A DNA stretch of 64,000 bases from NCBI RefSeq assembly GCF_023534745.1, contig NZ_JAMHJQ010000001.1, positions 442,110 through 506,109 on the forward strand, given 5' to 3'. Source of the DNA: Streptomyces sp. 35G-GA-8. Its GTDB lineage: Bacteria; Actinomycetota; Actinomycetes; Streptomycetales; Streptomycetaceae. Of this stretch, positions 32,835-41,984 are shown one piece after another (within the stretch, counting starts at the first letter, position 1; each line of letters begins with the position of its first letter). Under the pieces are notes generated by a model that saw only the letters and a program-made list of their open reading frames with translations, did not search any database and was not told where the DNA came from. A program made the translations under genes and the position numbers.

Positions 32835-34448
32835 TCAGTAGCCGCGTACGTCGGGCCAGTGGCGCTGAACTCCTTCGCGGTCGAGCAGCCGGGCGAATTG
32901 GTCGAACCGCTTGTCCTCGGCCTGGACCTGGCGCGGTTCGACGCCTTCGGCGACGCAGTGCGCGGCCAGCGCGCCCGCGACCTCGCCGATGTTCCACTCC
33001 ACCGGGTGGAGCCGGTAGCAGCCGTTGGTGATGTGGGTGGTGCCGATGTTCTTTGCGGCGGGCAGCAGATTGCGGACGCGGCGCGGTACGAGGGCGCCGA
33101 GGGGGATCTCGAAGGGCACGGAGCCGATGTCGATGTAGTTGTCGCCGCCGGTCGAGGGGTGCAGGTCGATGCGGTAGTTGCCGACGCCGACGGAGTCCCG
33201 GTAGCGGGTGCCTCCGTAGGGGCCGACGAGGTCGATCGCGACATCGTGCTCGGTGACGGTGGTGACGGCCTTGATACGGCGTGACTCGCGTACGTACGGC
33301 GCCTTGGCGAGCCCGTCGGGCGTGCCGGTGACATCGGGGCGCAGCCGGAGTCCGGGGAATCCCGTGCCGCCGTCGGCACGCGGTGCCTCGGTCTGGAGCC
33401 AGTACAGGACGGAGAGCGAGAGCTGGCGTGCCTCGGCGAGCGCGGCGGCCGACGTCTCCTCTCCGGCGCCGATCAGGGGCTTCAACCAGTAGTCGTTGAG
33501 CGGCCAGTTGACGAGGGTGATGTCGGAGTCGAAGGCGCCCGGCCGGTGCAGCTTGCGGGCCAGGATCCGGCGGAAGCCGAACAGTTCCTTGTCGCCCGCG
33601 TCGGCCGACTGGTCGGCGGTGACATCGAGCGGGTCGAGGTCCGGGTTGGGGACGAAGGTGCGCGGTACGGCCTCCAGGGTGCGGGGGTCGGGCGCGAGGA
33701 AACCGAGCAGCGGTCCCGGCCAGAAGTCCGGCCGGTAGGCGCGCCAGAAGTCGTAGTCGGCCGGCCGGTCGATGGTGTGGTCCTCGCCCTCGTGGTGGGA
33801 GAGCGCGAAACACACCGTGATGCCCTGCTGGTTGAGGGGCGCCGCCTCCTCGGGGGCGTGCGGCTCGCCGAACTCGCTCCGCGCCTCGGCGCCGATCGTG
33901 TGCTCGACCCCGGCGAGTTCGAGCAGTTCGCCGGTCTCCGTGGCGTCGATGACGTAACGGGCACTGATCGTACGACGGCTGCCGTCCCGCAGGTCGGTGA
34001 GCGTGACGGACCGTACGGTGTCGTCGTCGCCCGACTCGGCGGCGACCGGGCGGTGTTCGGTCAGGAGCGTGAGCCGGCCCGCGGAGCGGTGCGGAGCGAG
34101 CATCGCCTCCAGGACGGCGAGGGCGACGCGCGGCTCGTGGCAGAGCTTGCTGACGCGGCCCGCGCCCGGGTTGAGATCGGTGAGGGCCAGCGCCTCGGAG
34201 CGCAGCGGATACCACTGGCGGTAGTGGTCCCTGATGGACTCGCGCAGCGTGCGGTACGAGGCTGTGGTGCCGAACTGCTCCACCCACGGGTGCTCGTCCG
34301 GCGGGACGGCCTGGGAGGTGAGCTGGCCGCCGATCCAGTCCGTCTCCTCGGTGAGGACGACGGTGCGTCCGGCCCGGCAGGCGGCGAGGGCGGCGGCCAC
34401 GCCGCCGAGCCCGGAGCCCACGATGAGGATGTCGGGTGCGGATGTCAC
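32835..34448 (-). CDS. FAD-dependent oxidoreductase
   Basis: Flavoprotein of 537 residues. The FAD Rossmann motif ILIVGSGLGGVAAALAACRAG is at residues 7-27, the ribose acid TEETDWIGGQL follows, and VGVGNYRIDLHP with VRNLLPAAKNIGTTHITNGCYRLHPVEWNIGEVAG near the C-terminus matches the FAD_oxidored (PF12831-like) family. Such proteins oxidise sugars, sugar acids or related alcohols and amines. GTG start with GGAG four bases upstream. It is the first structural gene after lacI, separated by 130 bases, and lies 108 bases before the hydantoinase gene. Confidence 0.86.
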   Translation of the reverse strand: MTSAPDILIVGSGLGGVAAALAACRAGRTVVLTEETDWIGGQLTSQAVPPDEHPWVEQFGTTASYRTLRESIRDHYRQWYPLRSEALALTDLNPGAGRVSKLCHEPRVALAVLEAMLAPHRSAGRLTLLTEHRPVAAESGDDDTVRSVTLTDLRDGSRRTISARYVIDATETGELLELAGVEHTIGAEARSEFGEPHAPEEAAPLNQQGITVCFALSHHEGEDHTIDRPADYDFWRAYRPDFWPGPLLGFLAPDPRTLEAVPRTFVPNPDLDPLDVTADQSADAGDKELFGFRRILARKLHRPGAFDSDITLVNWPLNDYWLKPLIGAGEETSAAALAEARQLSLSVLYWLQTEAPRADGGTGFPGLRLRPDVTGTPDGLAKAPYVRESRRIKAVTTVTEHDVAIDLVGPYGGTRYRDSVGVGNYRIDLHPSTGGDNYIDIGSVPFEIPLGALVPRRVRNLLPAAKNIGTTHITNGCYRLHPVEWNIGEVAGALAAHCVAEGVEPRQVQAEDKRFDQFARLLDREGVQRHWPDVRGY

Positions 34449-34578
34449 GGATCTCCTTGAAGTGCTGTGTGTGCTCGGTGCGGTTGGCGCTTGGTTCGCG
34501 ATGGGTGGTGCGCGGGTGGTGCGGGCGTCCGGCCCCCTCCGGCGGCGGGCCGGTGCCGGACGGTTCGGCGGTCAGCGG

Positions 34579-35679
34579 TCAGCGGTGGACGGGTGGCGGG
34601 CCCGCCGTCGTACCGGGCCGGAAGGCACAGGCCACCAGCGGTTCCACCGCCTGCTCCCCCGCCACCAGTGCGGCGAGCATCCGCACGGCGGCGGCGCCCA
34701 ACTGCGGCCGGGGGATGTCGAATCCGGTGGGCGTGGGTCCGTCCGACAGATCCGGCGGCGGGCTGCCGAGCAGCGCGAGTGACGCGTCGCGCGGGCAGTC
34801 GATGCCCACGAAGTGCGCGGCGCCGTGCAGCGCGCGCCAGGCGTCGCCGGTATCGGTCTCCTCGGCGACGAACGCGGTGACACCGTCGTCGAGCCAGCCG
34901 CGCAGCCGCTCGGCGGTGAGGTCGTGCTCCGGGTCGGCGGAGCGGAAGACGGCGGCCGGGCCGGCGGGCAGGCCGGCCTCCTCCAGGCCCTTGAGGAAGC
35001 CGTGTTCACGGTCGGTGGACGCGGCGGCCTCGTCGTCCTCCCGTACCAGCACGATCCGCCGGTGGCCGAGCCCGGCGAGATGCGCGACGACCTCCTTGGC
35101 GGCGCTGACGTAGTCGGCGCCGACCCACGCCAGTCCCTCCAGCTCGTCCCTGCGTCCGAGGTGGACCACGGGGAAGCCGTCGGCGACCAGGCGCAGCAGT
35201 TCGTCGGCGGGCGCGTGGCGGCCGAGGAAGAGGCAGCCGTCGGCGAGCCGTACCCGGTTGAGGGCGCCCGGTCCCGCGGCCCCCGCGCCGCCCGTGCTGG
35301 AGCCGGTGAAGAGCACCAGGTCGTAGCCGCGTGCGGCGGCTTCCCGCTCGACGCCGACGAGGAACGGGTAGTACGAGTGCTGCACGTCGGTCGGGAAGGT
35401 GGACGTGAAGCTGAAGACCCCGAGCAGATTGTTGCGCGCGGCGGCGAGCCGGCTGGCCGCCGGGTCGGGGACGTAGCCAAGGCTGCGTACGGCGTCGAGC
35501 ACCTTCCGCCGGGTCTCCTCGGAGATCGTCGCGCCCTGCTTCCTGGCCCCGAGCACCAGCGAGACCGTGGCCTGCGAGACCCCGGCGAGCCTGGCGACCT
35601 CGGCCTGGCGCGGTCGGGACGTGCGGCCCGTGGGTGCGGGGGTCCGGCCGGGCCGGGCCCGCTTCCTGGGTTCCTCCAC
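34579..35679 (-). CDS. LacI-family transcriptional regulator
   Basis: Regulator of 366 residues. After a basic N-terminal extension the LacI HTH and hinge run from about residue 25 to 80: RQAEVARLAGVSQATVSLVLGARKQGATISEETRRKVLDAVRSLGYVPDPAA. The remainder is a periplasmic-binding-like sensor domain that should bind a sugar-type ligand. GTG start, GGAGG six bases upstream. The adjacent palindromes TAATGCGCATTA at 35698 and 35711 are excellent operator candidates with the central CG favoured by LacI proteins. It heads the oxidoreductase-hydantoinase-permease-hydrolase operon and is divergent from an esterase. Confidence 0.92.
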   Translation of the reverse strand: MEEPRKRARPGRTPAPTGRTSRPRQAEVARLAGVSQATVSLVLGARKQGATISEETRRKVLDAVRSLGYVPDPAASRLAAARNNLLGVFSFTSTFPTDVQHSYYPFLVGVEREAAARGYDLVLFTGSSTGGAGAAGPGALNRVRLADGCLFLGRHAPADELLRLVADGFPVVHLGRRDELEGLAWVGADYVSAAKEVVAHLAGLGHRRIVLVREDDEAAASTDREHGFLKGLEEAGLPAGPAAVFRSADPEHDLTAERLRGWLDDGVTAFVAEETDTGDAWRALHGAAHFVGIDCPRDASLALLGSPPPDLSDGPTPTGFDIPRPQLGAAAVRMLAALVAGEQAVEPLVACAFRPGTTAGPPPVHR

Positions 35680-35694
35680 CGTGTTCCTCCGGAT

Positions 35695-35725
35695 CGTTAA
35701 TGCGCATTAGTAATGCGCATTAACG
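35695..35725. promoter_or_regulatory. double LacI-type operator
   Basis: Two perfect 12-bp palindromes TAATGCGCATTA (35698-35709 and 35711-35722) are separated by one G. The whole 31-bp unit, ending in CG on one side and its complement on the other, is symmetric around that G. It lies 16-46 bases upstream of the LacI start codon and in the promoter region shared with the divergent esterase. Confidence 0.7.
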
Positions 35726-35965
35726 AGTAATGTGGACCTCCGGCGCGCGCCGGTCAAGAGTTCGCCCGATACTTCTTCCGCGACCGCCGGGCGCCGCCCT
35801 TCCCTCGGCATCAGCGGGAAGGCACGCACGAACATGGGTCACGCGTTCGAGGTCGAAGCGGCTGGTTGTGGAGGTCTTCCGGGGACTGACGGGTAGTTCG
35901 CGGCCATGACAAGCGGGCTCGCTACGCTGCGGCGATTCGTGGAACTCCGTGACCGGGAGAGAGAC

Positions 35966-36961
35966 TTGAGCAAGCACCGCCTCAACCGCCGCACCTTCCT
36001 CAAAGCCGCCGGTGGAGTCACCGCGGCCACCGCACTGAGCGGTGGGTCCTTAGCGGCGACCGCGTCGGCGGCCGAAATCGCCGGCGACGGCTTCGGGCTG
36101 ACCATCAAGGAGCGCAACGAGAACGACCCCCGCATGTGGTACTACCGGTTCGCGACCAGCGCGATCGGCTGGAACCCCGCCGTCAACGTCCTGCTGCCCG
36201 ACGACTACCACACCGGCGGACGCACCTACCCCGTCCTCTACCTGTTCCACGGCGGCGGTCCCGGCCAGGACTTCATCACCTTCGACCGCGACCTCAGGAT
36301 CCGTGACCTGACCGCCGGAAAGCCGCTCATCGTCGTGATGCCCGACGGCGGACAGGCGGGCTGGTACTCCAACCCCGTCAACTCCAACACCGGCCCCCGG
36401 AACTGGGAGACCTTCCACATCGAGCAGTTGCTCCGCTGGATCGACGCGAACTTCCGGACGTACGCGGAGTACGACGGCCGCGCCGTCTCCGGGTTCTCGA
36501 TGGGCGGCTTCGGCGCGCTGAAGTACGCGGCCAAGTACTACGGGCACTTCGCCTCCGTGAGCGCCCACTCCGGCCCGCCCAGCCTGCGCCGCGACGACGG
36601 CGCGGTCGCCCACTGGGCCAACGTGACCTCCGCGGCCCTGGACCTGGCCGGCGGCTCGATCTACGGCATGCCCCTGTGGGACGAGGCCAGGGTCACCGCC
36701 GACAACCCGGTCCAGAACATCGAGCGCTATCGCGACAAGCGCGTCTATCTGGTGGCCGGTACCAGCCCCGACCCGATCAACTGGTTCGACACGTTGAACG
36801 AGGGCCATGTACTCGCGGGCCAGCGCGAGTTCCGGGACCTTCTCGGCCGTGCCGGCATCCCGCACGAGTGGCGCGAGGAACCCGGCGGACACTTCGTACG
36901 CCCCGAGCGGCTGACGGACGACATCAACGGAGTCATCGCCCGGCTGCGCAAGGCGGCGTAG
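35966..36961 (+). CDS. Tat-exported esterase of the Ag85/EsteraseD-like fold, TTA codon in signal peptide
   Basis: Secreted alpha/beta hydrolase of 331 residues. The twin-arginine signal is HRLNRRTFLKAAGG, followed by a hydrophobic region and ATASAA. The nucleophile elbow GFSMGG places Ser near residue 178. The oxyanion region YLFHGGGPGQDF and a C-terminal GGHFVRP histidine complete a probable triad. The family acts on carbohydrate acyl esters or lipid-linked sugars. I chose the TTG at 35966 (GGAGAG upstream, ideal Tat N-region); an ATG at 35906 is the alternative. Codon 29 is TTA (36050-36052), implying bldA dependence. It is divergent from lacI, with the operator between. Confidence 0.8.
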   Translation: MSKHRLNRRTFLKAAGGVTAATALSGGSLAATASAAEIAGDGFGLTIKERNENDPRMWYYRFATSAIGWNPAVNVLLPDDYHTGGRTYPVLYLFHGGGPGQDFITFDRDLRIRDLTAGKPLIVVMPDGGQAGWYSNPVNSNTGPRNWETFHIEQLLRWIDANFRTYAEYDGRAVSGFSMGGFGALKYAAKYYGHFASVSAHSGPPSLRRDDGAVAHWANVTSAALDLAGGSIYGMPLWDEARVTADNPVQNIERYRDKRVYLVAGTSPDPINWFDTLNEGHVLAGQREFRDLLGRAGIPHEWREEPGGHFVRPERLTDDINGVIARLRKAA

Positions 36962-36977
36962 TCCGCCTCCGGCAGTC

Positions 36978-36999
36978 GCCGGGCCCGGCCGGGCCCGGC
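36978..36999. terminator. perfect 22-bp GC palindrome between convergent genes
   Basis: The 22-bp sequence GCCGGGCCCGG followed by its mirror forms a perfect palindrome 17 bases after the esterase stop, facing the convergent hypothetical gene. A bidirectional terminator is the simplest reading. Confidence 0.6.
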
Positions 37000-37004
37000 G
37001 GCCG

Positions 37005-37583
37005 TCAGGGAGTCGTGGTGGAGACGACGTACACCCGGGGGAAGCCCGGTTCCGTCAGGTCCACCACGACGTCCTGACTGGGCCGCGGGCTCTTCTGCTG
37101 ATGGCTGGTGCCCGCCCAGTCGTGGCCCGGGAGGTCGAAGTTCCAGCCGACCGTGGTGCGGTCGCGCGGCGTGATCGTGATGGCGCCGTCCTTGAGCGCG
37201 GAGCGGCTGGTGCCCATCTCGGTCAGGAACGTGTCGAGCCGTCCCGAGGTGACATCGAACTGGACATACAGCCGGCTGGTCTTCCAGTTGCTCGTCTCGA
37301 AGTAGCGCACGTTGGTGGCGCCCAGCGGTATCGGCACCTCGAAGATGCGGCGCTTCATCTTGGACGGGCGCAGCTCCTGGAGACCGGTGGCCGAGGACTC
37401 GGCCTCCTTGTTCCGGCCGCTGTCGCGGCTCTGCCCGGCCGAGATGACCAGATAGCCGGCCGGGATGCCGATCAGCAGGACGATGACGATGGCCGTCAGC
37501 CAGCGGCGGCGGTTGCGGTGCCCGCGGTCCTCGGGCGGCTTGCCGCCCTCGTCGCGCACCGGCACGGGTAGCTCGATGGTCAT
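37005..37583 (-). CDS. single-pass membrane hypothetical protein
   Basis: Protein of 192 residues that I do not recognise. A short cytoplasmic segment and basic stretch (RNRRR) precede one membrane helix (WLTAIVIVLLIGIPAGYLVI, residues 28-47). The remainder is likely extracellular, beta-rich and without an obvious active site. The ATG overlaps the stop of the ROK kinase gene by four bases, so it is co-translated with the sugar-kinase gene, but its role is unknown. Confidence 0.72.
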   Translation of the reverse strand: MTIELPVPVRDEGGKPPEDRGHRNRRRWLTAIVIVLLIGIPAGYLVISAGQSRDSGRNKEAESSATGLQELRPSKMKRRIFEVPIPLGATNVRYFETSNWKTSRLYVQFDVTSGRLDTFLTEMGTSRSALKDGAITITPRDRTTVGWNFDLPGHDWAGTSHQQKSPRPSQDVVVDLTEPGFPRVYVVSTTTP

Positions 37584-38773
37584 GAGGGCGGTTCCTGGGT
37601 CGTACGGGGTTCCTGGGTCGTACGGGTTTCCTGCGTCGGGCGGGCGGTGCGGATGGCCTGGGCGTATCTCTCGTACCGCTCGTGGCGCTCCACCCGGCGG
37701 CGGTTGGCGCGGCGGAAGCGGCGGGCCACCAGCCGGGCGAGATCGGCGGCGCCGACCATGCCCGCCTCGGGGCCGAGCAGCGCCCTGGTGATCCGGGCCT
37801 CGGGGCGGTAGCCGCGGCCGGTGAGATGGCGGCGGAAGGCGTCACGGGCGGGGCCGATCAGCAGATCGTCGGCGGCGCTGACCCCGCCGCCGATGACGAA
37901 GCAGGACGGGTCGAGCGCGGCGGCGAGGTTGGCGATGCCGACACCGAGCCACTGGCCGATGTCCTGGAACAGCTCGATGCACATGGCATCGCCCTCGCGG
38001 GCGAGTTCGGTGATCAGCGGTCCCGTGATGTCATGGACGTTGCCCTTGACCCGGTCGATGATGTTGTACGCGACAGGCGAGTCGGCGGCGGCCAGCTCCC
38101 TGGCCTCCCGCACGAGGGCGTTGCCGGAGCTGTACTGCTCCCAGCAGCCGCGGTTGCCGCACGGGCAGCGGTGGCCGCCGGGCACGACCTGCATATGGCC
38201 GAACTCACCGGCGACGCCGAACTTGCCGCGCTTGACCCGGCCGTCCTCCAGGATGGCGCCGCCGATACCGGTGCCGAGCGTGATCATGACGAGATGGTCC
38301 TCGCCGCGCCCGGCGCCGAAGCGCCACTCCGCCCAGGCCGCGGCATTGGCGTCGTTGTCGACCATCACGGGGACGGCGAGCCGTGAGGAGATCGCGTCCC
38401 TGAGGGGTTCGTCGCGCCAGGCGAGGTGCGGCGCGAACAGCACCCGGGACCGGTCGGCGTCGACCCAGCCGGCCGCGCCGATGCCGACGGCGTGCACATC
38501 GTGCCGGTCGGAGAGATCGAGGACCAGCTCGACGATGGTGTCCTCGACGACCCGGGGGCTCTTGGACTTGTCCGGCGTCTCGGTCCTGAGCTTCTCCAGG
38601 ATGTTGCCGTCAGGATCGACGACGCCGGCCATCACCTTCGTACCGCCGATGTCGATGCCGACGGTCGGGACCCGGGGCGCGGTGAGGAGAGAGCGGCGCT
38701 CACGGGTGCCGGCGGTCCGCAGAACGGTGGCGCGGGCGGTGCCGCGGTGTGCGAAGTCGCGGTAGGTGCTCAT
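37580..38773 (-). CDS. ROK-family sugar kinase with C-terminal repeat tail
   Basis: Kinase of 397 residues. After a 35-residue basic extension, the phosphate-1 motif VGIDIGGTKVMAGVVD marks the ATP site. The ROK zinc-binding signature appears in GHRCPCGNRGCWEQYSSGNALV, and LGTGIGGAILEDG and FVIGGGVS are further family motifs. It resembles glucokinase-type ROK enzymes, which phosphorylate the sugar imported by the adjacent ABC transporter. The tail (TQETRTTQEPRTTQEP) is encoded by an 18-bp tandem repeat and is longer than in typical members. ATG at 38773 (MSTYRD); sugar specificity is inferred from context. Confidence 0.85.
   Translation of the reverse strand: MSTYRDFAHRGTARATVLRTAGTRERRSLLTAPRVPTVGIDIGGTKVMAGVVDPDGNILEKLRTETPDKSKSPRVVEDTIVELVLDLSDRHDVHAVGIGAAGWVDADRSRVLFAPHLAWRDEPLRDAISSRLAVPVMVDNDANAAAWAEWRFGAGRGEDHLVMITLGTGIGGAILEDGRVKRGKFGVAGEFGHMQVVPGGHRCPCGNRGCWEQYSSGNALVREARELAAADSPVAYNIIDRVKGNVHDITGPLITELAREGDAMCIELFQDIGQWLGVGIANLAAALDPSCFVIGGGVSAADDLLIGPARDAFRRHLTGRGYRPEARITRALLGPEAGMVGAADLARLVARRFRRANRRRVERHERYERYAQAIRTARPTQETRTTQEPRTTQEPPS
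37591..37644. repeat. 18-bp tandem repeat in the ROK gene
   Basis: Two perfect copies of an 18-bp unit (GTTCCTGGGTCGTACGGG) and a diverged third are consecutive. They encode the RTTQEP-type C-terminal tail of the ROK kinase, just before its stop. Confidence 0.75.
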
Positions 38774-39007
38774 CGGCCCGGCTCCCCGGCCTCGTCCGTC
38801 GGCGCGAGCGGCTCCGGTTCGCCGTGCCGGGTGAGTGGGCGGCTGCGTACGCGCACGAGTCGTGTCGTCCCTGCGGGGTCGGGAGCCGCCGGGCCCGGAC
38901 GGGCGGCGGCGGCGGACGGTGTCCGCCGTGCCAGATTCTGCCATCCGTGGCGGGCTGGTCGGCTGTGCGGCCCGGCGGGGACCGGGCGCTGACGGTCGCG
39001 CCCGGGG

Positions 39008-39907
39008 TCAGTCCTCGCTCTCCGGGCCGTCACCGGGGCGTGCGCCGGGGTGGCCGCCGATACGGGTGGGCGCGGGGGCGCGCTCCAGTTCATGACTCAG
39101 CTCCTCCAGCTCGGAACCGCCCGCCATCTGCCGCGTCAGCTCATCGAGAGTGATCGAGTCCTTGGTGTGGCTGCCCGCCATCACGCCCCGCTTGAGCAGG
39201 ACGAAGCGGTCACCGACCAGATACGCGTGGTGCGGGTTGTGGGTGATGAGCACCACTCCGAGTCCCGCGTCACGTGCGGCGGCCACGTACTTGAGCACCA
39301 CCCCGGACTGCTTCACCCCGAGCGCCGCGGTCGGCTCGTCCAGAACGAGGACCTTCGCGCCGAAGTGGACGGCTCGGGCGATGGCCACGCACTGGCGCTC
39401 ACCGCCGGACAGCGTGCCGATCGGCTGGTCGACATCGCGCAGATCGATGCCCATCCGCAGCAGCTCGGCGCGGGTGGTCTCGCGCATCAGGGCGACATCG
39501 AGCCGTTTGAACGGGCCGCGGCCCGTGGTGGGCTCGGAGCCGAGGAAGAAGTTCCGCCAGACGGGCATCAGCGGTACGACGGCGAGGTCCTGGTAGACGG
39601 TGGCGATCCCGCGGTCCAGGGCCTCGCGGGGGGAGGCGAGGGTGGTCTTCTCGCCCTCGATCAGGAAGTCGCCCGCGTCATGCCGGTGCAGCCCGGCGAT
39701 GATCTTGATGAGGGTGGACTTGCCCGCGCCGTTGTCGCCCAGCACACAGCTGATGCCGCCCGCGTGGACCTCCAGCGAGACGCCTTCCAGGGCACGGATA
39801 TTGCCGTAGTACTTGCTGACGTTGTCGAGTTCGACCAGCGCGCCGCTCGTGGTGCCCGCCGCGGCGCGGTCCGCGGTTGTCCCGTCCGCCGTTGTCCCGT
39901 CCGTCAT
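39008..39907 (-). CDS. sugar ABC transporter ATP-binding protein (FrcA/RbsA-like, single ABC domain)
   Basis: ABC ATPase of 299 residues. Walker A (GDNGAGKST, residues 57-65), Q-loop (VYQDL), signature ([15 protein letters not shown]), Walker B ([11 protein letters not shown]) and H-loop (LITHNPHH) are present. RbsA proteins have two ABC domains; this one has one, as in the FrcA fructose system. A Thr/Ala/Asp tandem segment at the N-terminus ([10 protein letters not shown]) comes from a short DNA repeat. It powers import of a monosaccharide through the permease encoded upstream, whose stop overlaps the ATG by four bases. Confidence 0.9.
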   Translation of the reverse strand: MTDGTTADGTTADRAAAGTTSGALVELDNVSKYYGNIRALEGVSLEVHAGGISCVLGDNGAGKSTLIKIIAGLHRHDAGDFLIEGEKTTLASPREALDRGIATVYQDLAVVPLMPVWRNFFLGSEPTTGRGPFKRLDVALMRETTRAELLRMGIDLRDVDQPIGTLSGGERQCVAIARAVHFGAKVLVLDEPTAALGVKQSGVVLKYVAAARDAGLGVVLITHNPHHAYLVGDRFVLLKRGVMAGSHTKDSITLDELTRQMAGGSELEELSHELERAPAPTRIGGHPGARPGDGPESED

Positions 39908-40971
39908 CGTGTCGCCTCCGCACGCTTGCGCACCCACGCGTTGAGCAGGGTGGCCAGAAGGAGCATCGCTCCGAGGAAGAACTTGAACCAGTCCGGGTTC
40001 CACTCCGCGTAGACGATGCCCTTGCTGGTCATGCCGAAGATGAACGCGCCGACCGCCGAGCCGATCGCGGAGCCGTAGCCGCCGGTGATCAGACAGCCGC
40101 CGATGACGGCCGCGATGATGTAGATCAGCTCGTTGCCGACGCCCTCGCCGGACTGGACGACATCGAACGAGAACAGCAGATGCTGGCCCGCGATCCAGGC
40201 GCAGAAGGCCACACCCATGTACAGCGCGATCTTCGTCCTGAGGACCGGGACACCGACCGCGCGGGCGGCGTCGGCGTTGCCGCCCACCGCGAAGATCCAG
40301 TTGCCGAAGCGGGTACGCAGCAGGATCCAGGTGGCGAGCGCGACCAGACCGGCCCACCACAGGATGGTGACCTTCAGCTCGACACCGCCGAGGGTGAGCT
40401 GGGAGGCGAAGAGCTTCCTGGCGGAGGGGAAGCCCTCCATGTCGCCGATGCTCTTGGTCGAGACCGTGCCGCTGATCAGCTTCGTCAGCCCGAGATTGAG
40501 GCCGGTGAGCATCAGGAAAGTGCCCAGCGTGATGATGAAGCTCGGCAGCTTCGTACGGGTCAGCATGACGCCGTTGAAGACCCCGAAGGCCAGCGTGACC
40601 AGCAGCGACACCAGGACGCCGACCCATACGTTCGCGGTCATCTGGAAGCTGAACATCGACGAGACCAGCGCGGAGCTGGTCACCATCACCCCGGCGGAGA
40701 GGTCGAACTCACCGCCGATCATCAGCAGCGCCACCGGGACGGCCATGATCCCGATCGTGGAGGCCGCGTACAGGACGGTGCCGAAGCTGGACAGCTGGAG
40801 GAACGAGTCCGCCACGAACGAGAAGAAGACGAAGACGGCGAGCGCGCCGACGACCGAGCCCAGCTCGGGCCGGCCGAGCAGCTTGCGCAGCGGGGAGGCG
40901 CCCAGCAGCCGCTCGTCGGCGCCCGCGGGCCCGCCGGGGCGGTCGTCGACCGGTGGGGCGGTCGTGGTCAT
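39904..40971 (-). CDS. sugar ABC transporter permease (FrcC/RbsC-like)
   Basis: Membrane permease of 355 residues with about nine to ten helices. The family pattern [17 protein letters not shown] near residue 80-95 and [18 protein letters not shown] (EAA-like coupling loop) identify the BPD_transp_2/RbsC-FrcC type. It forms the channel for the sugar delivered by the lipoprotein encoded immediately upstream; the two genes overlap by four bases (ATGA). Monosaccharide type is not determined, although ribose, fructose, xylose and inositol systems share this form. Confidence 0.9.
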   Translation of the reverse strand: MTTTAPPVDDRPGGPAGADERLLGASPLRKLLGRPELGSVVGALAVFVFFSFVADSFLQLSSFGTVLYAASTIGIMAVPVALLMIGGEFDLSAGVMVTSSALVSSMFSFQMTANVWVGVLVSLLVTLAFGVFNGVMLTRTKLPSFIITLGTFLMLTGLNLGLTKLISGTVSTKSIGDMEGFPSARKLFASQLTLGGVELKVTILWWAGLVALATWILLRTRFGNWIFAVGGNADAARAVGVPVLRTKIALYMGVAFCAWIAGQHLLFSFDVVQSGEGVGNELIYIIAAVIGGCLITGGYGSAIGSAVGAFIFGMTSKGIVYAEWNPDWFKFFLGAMLLLATLLNAWVRKRAEATR

Positions 40972-41984
40972 CGGGTGCCCCGCTTCGTGTACGCGGCGAG
41001 CGCGCCGGCGTCCTTCTCCGTGACGATCTGCGGGCCGGTGAGGACGGGGCGTCCGCCGCCGAGGACATCGGCGTTGTACCGGTAGAGCCAGAGCAGGTCC
41101 ACGGCCTCGTACCCCTGGAGGTAGGGCTGCTGGTCGACGGCGAAGCCGAGCGCGCCGGAGGTGAGCGAGGAGGCGACCTTGGCGTTGAGGTCGAAGGTGT
41201 CGATCTCGGCCCGGCTGCCCGCGGACTCCTTGGCCTTGACGGCGGTGTCCGCGAAGGGGGCGCCCAGGGTGACGACGGCGTCGATGCTCTTGTCGGTCTG
41301 GAGCTTGGCCTCGATGGACGCCTGGACGTCCGGCATGTTCGTACCGTCGACGTAGAGGTTCTGGAGCTGTCCGTCGAAGGTCTTCTTCGCTCCGGCGCAG
41401 CGCTGCTCATGGCCGACGTTGCCCTGCTCGTGGATGACGCAGAGGGCCTTCTTCCTGCCGCGCTTGTCCAGCTCGTCGCCGACGGCCTCGCCCGCGATGG
41501 TCTCGTCCTGGCCGATATGGCTGAGCGCGCCGAAGGACGCGGACTCCGCCGCGCCGGAGTTGACGGTGATCACCGGTATACCGGCCTTGACCGCCTTCTC
41601 CACGACGGCCTTCATGGCGTCGGGCTTGGCGAGCGTGACGATCAGTCCGTCGACCTTCTTGTCGATGTAGGACTGCACGAGCTGGGCCTGCTGCTGGCCC
41701 TCGTCGCTGTTGGCGTAGAGGAACTTGATGTTGTCCTTGACGGCCGCCTGCTTGGCGCCGCTCTGCACGATGTCCCAGAAGGTGTCGCCGCTGCCCGAGT
41801 GGGTGACCATGGCCACGGTCCACTCGGGGGTGTCCACCGCGGCCCGCCCCTGGGCGGCCGCCTCCTTGGCCCGATCCTCCGCGCGCTTGCCGCCGGTGCT
41901 GCTGCATCCCGCGAGAACCGAGGCCGCGAGTACCGCCGCCAGCACGGCGCTCGTCGCGCGTACCCCTGTCCGAACCCTTGCCAC
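40968..41984 (-). CDS. sugar ABC transporter substrate-binding lipoprotein
   Basis: Periplasmic-binding-type lipoprotein of 338 residues (family pfam13407-like, RbsB/FrcB). The signal peptide ends LAGC (Cys near residue 27). Motifs VAMVTHSGSGDTFWDIVQSGAKQAA, GLIVTLAKPDAMKAVV and DTFDLNAKVASSL fit the monosaccharide-binding family. It captures the sugar outside the cell for the permease/ATPase pair. A GTG at 41984 is chosen with GAAGGG about nine bases upstream. It is the first gene of the transport operon; its promoter region carries a motif shared with the GntR promoter. Confidence 0.9.
   Translation of the reverse strand: MARVRTGVRATSAVLAAVLAASVLAGCSSTGGKRAEDRAKEAAAQGRAAVDTPEWTVAMVTHSGSGDTFWDIVQSGAKQAAVKDNIKFLYANSDEGQQQAQLVQSYIDKKVDGLIVTLAKPDAMKAVVEKAVKAGIPVITVNSGAAESASFGALSHIGQDETIAGEAVGDELDKRGRKKALCVIHEQGNVGHEQRCAGAKKTFDGQLQNLYVDGTNMPDVQASIEAKLQTDKSIDAVVTLGAPFADTAVKAKESAGSRAEIDTFDLNAKVASSLTSGALGFAVDQQPYLQGYEAVDLLWLYRYNADVLGGGRPVLTGPQIVTEKDAGALAAYTKRGTR

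Noticed and set aside
31270-34287. 1005-residue open frame on the minus strand
   Set aside because: Overlaps the FAD oxidoreductase and hydantoinase genes in another frame of the same strand; the translation is Arg/Pro-rich and shows no domain.
38774-38944. Longer N-terminus for the ROK kinase starting at 38944
   Set aside because: The extension is Arg/Pro-rich low complexity with no ribosome binding site, whereas the ATG at 38773 gives a more normal protein.
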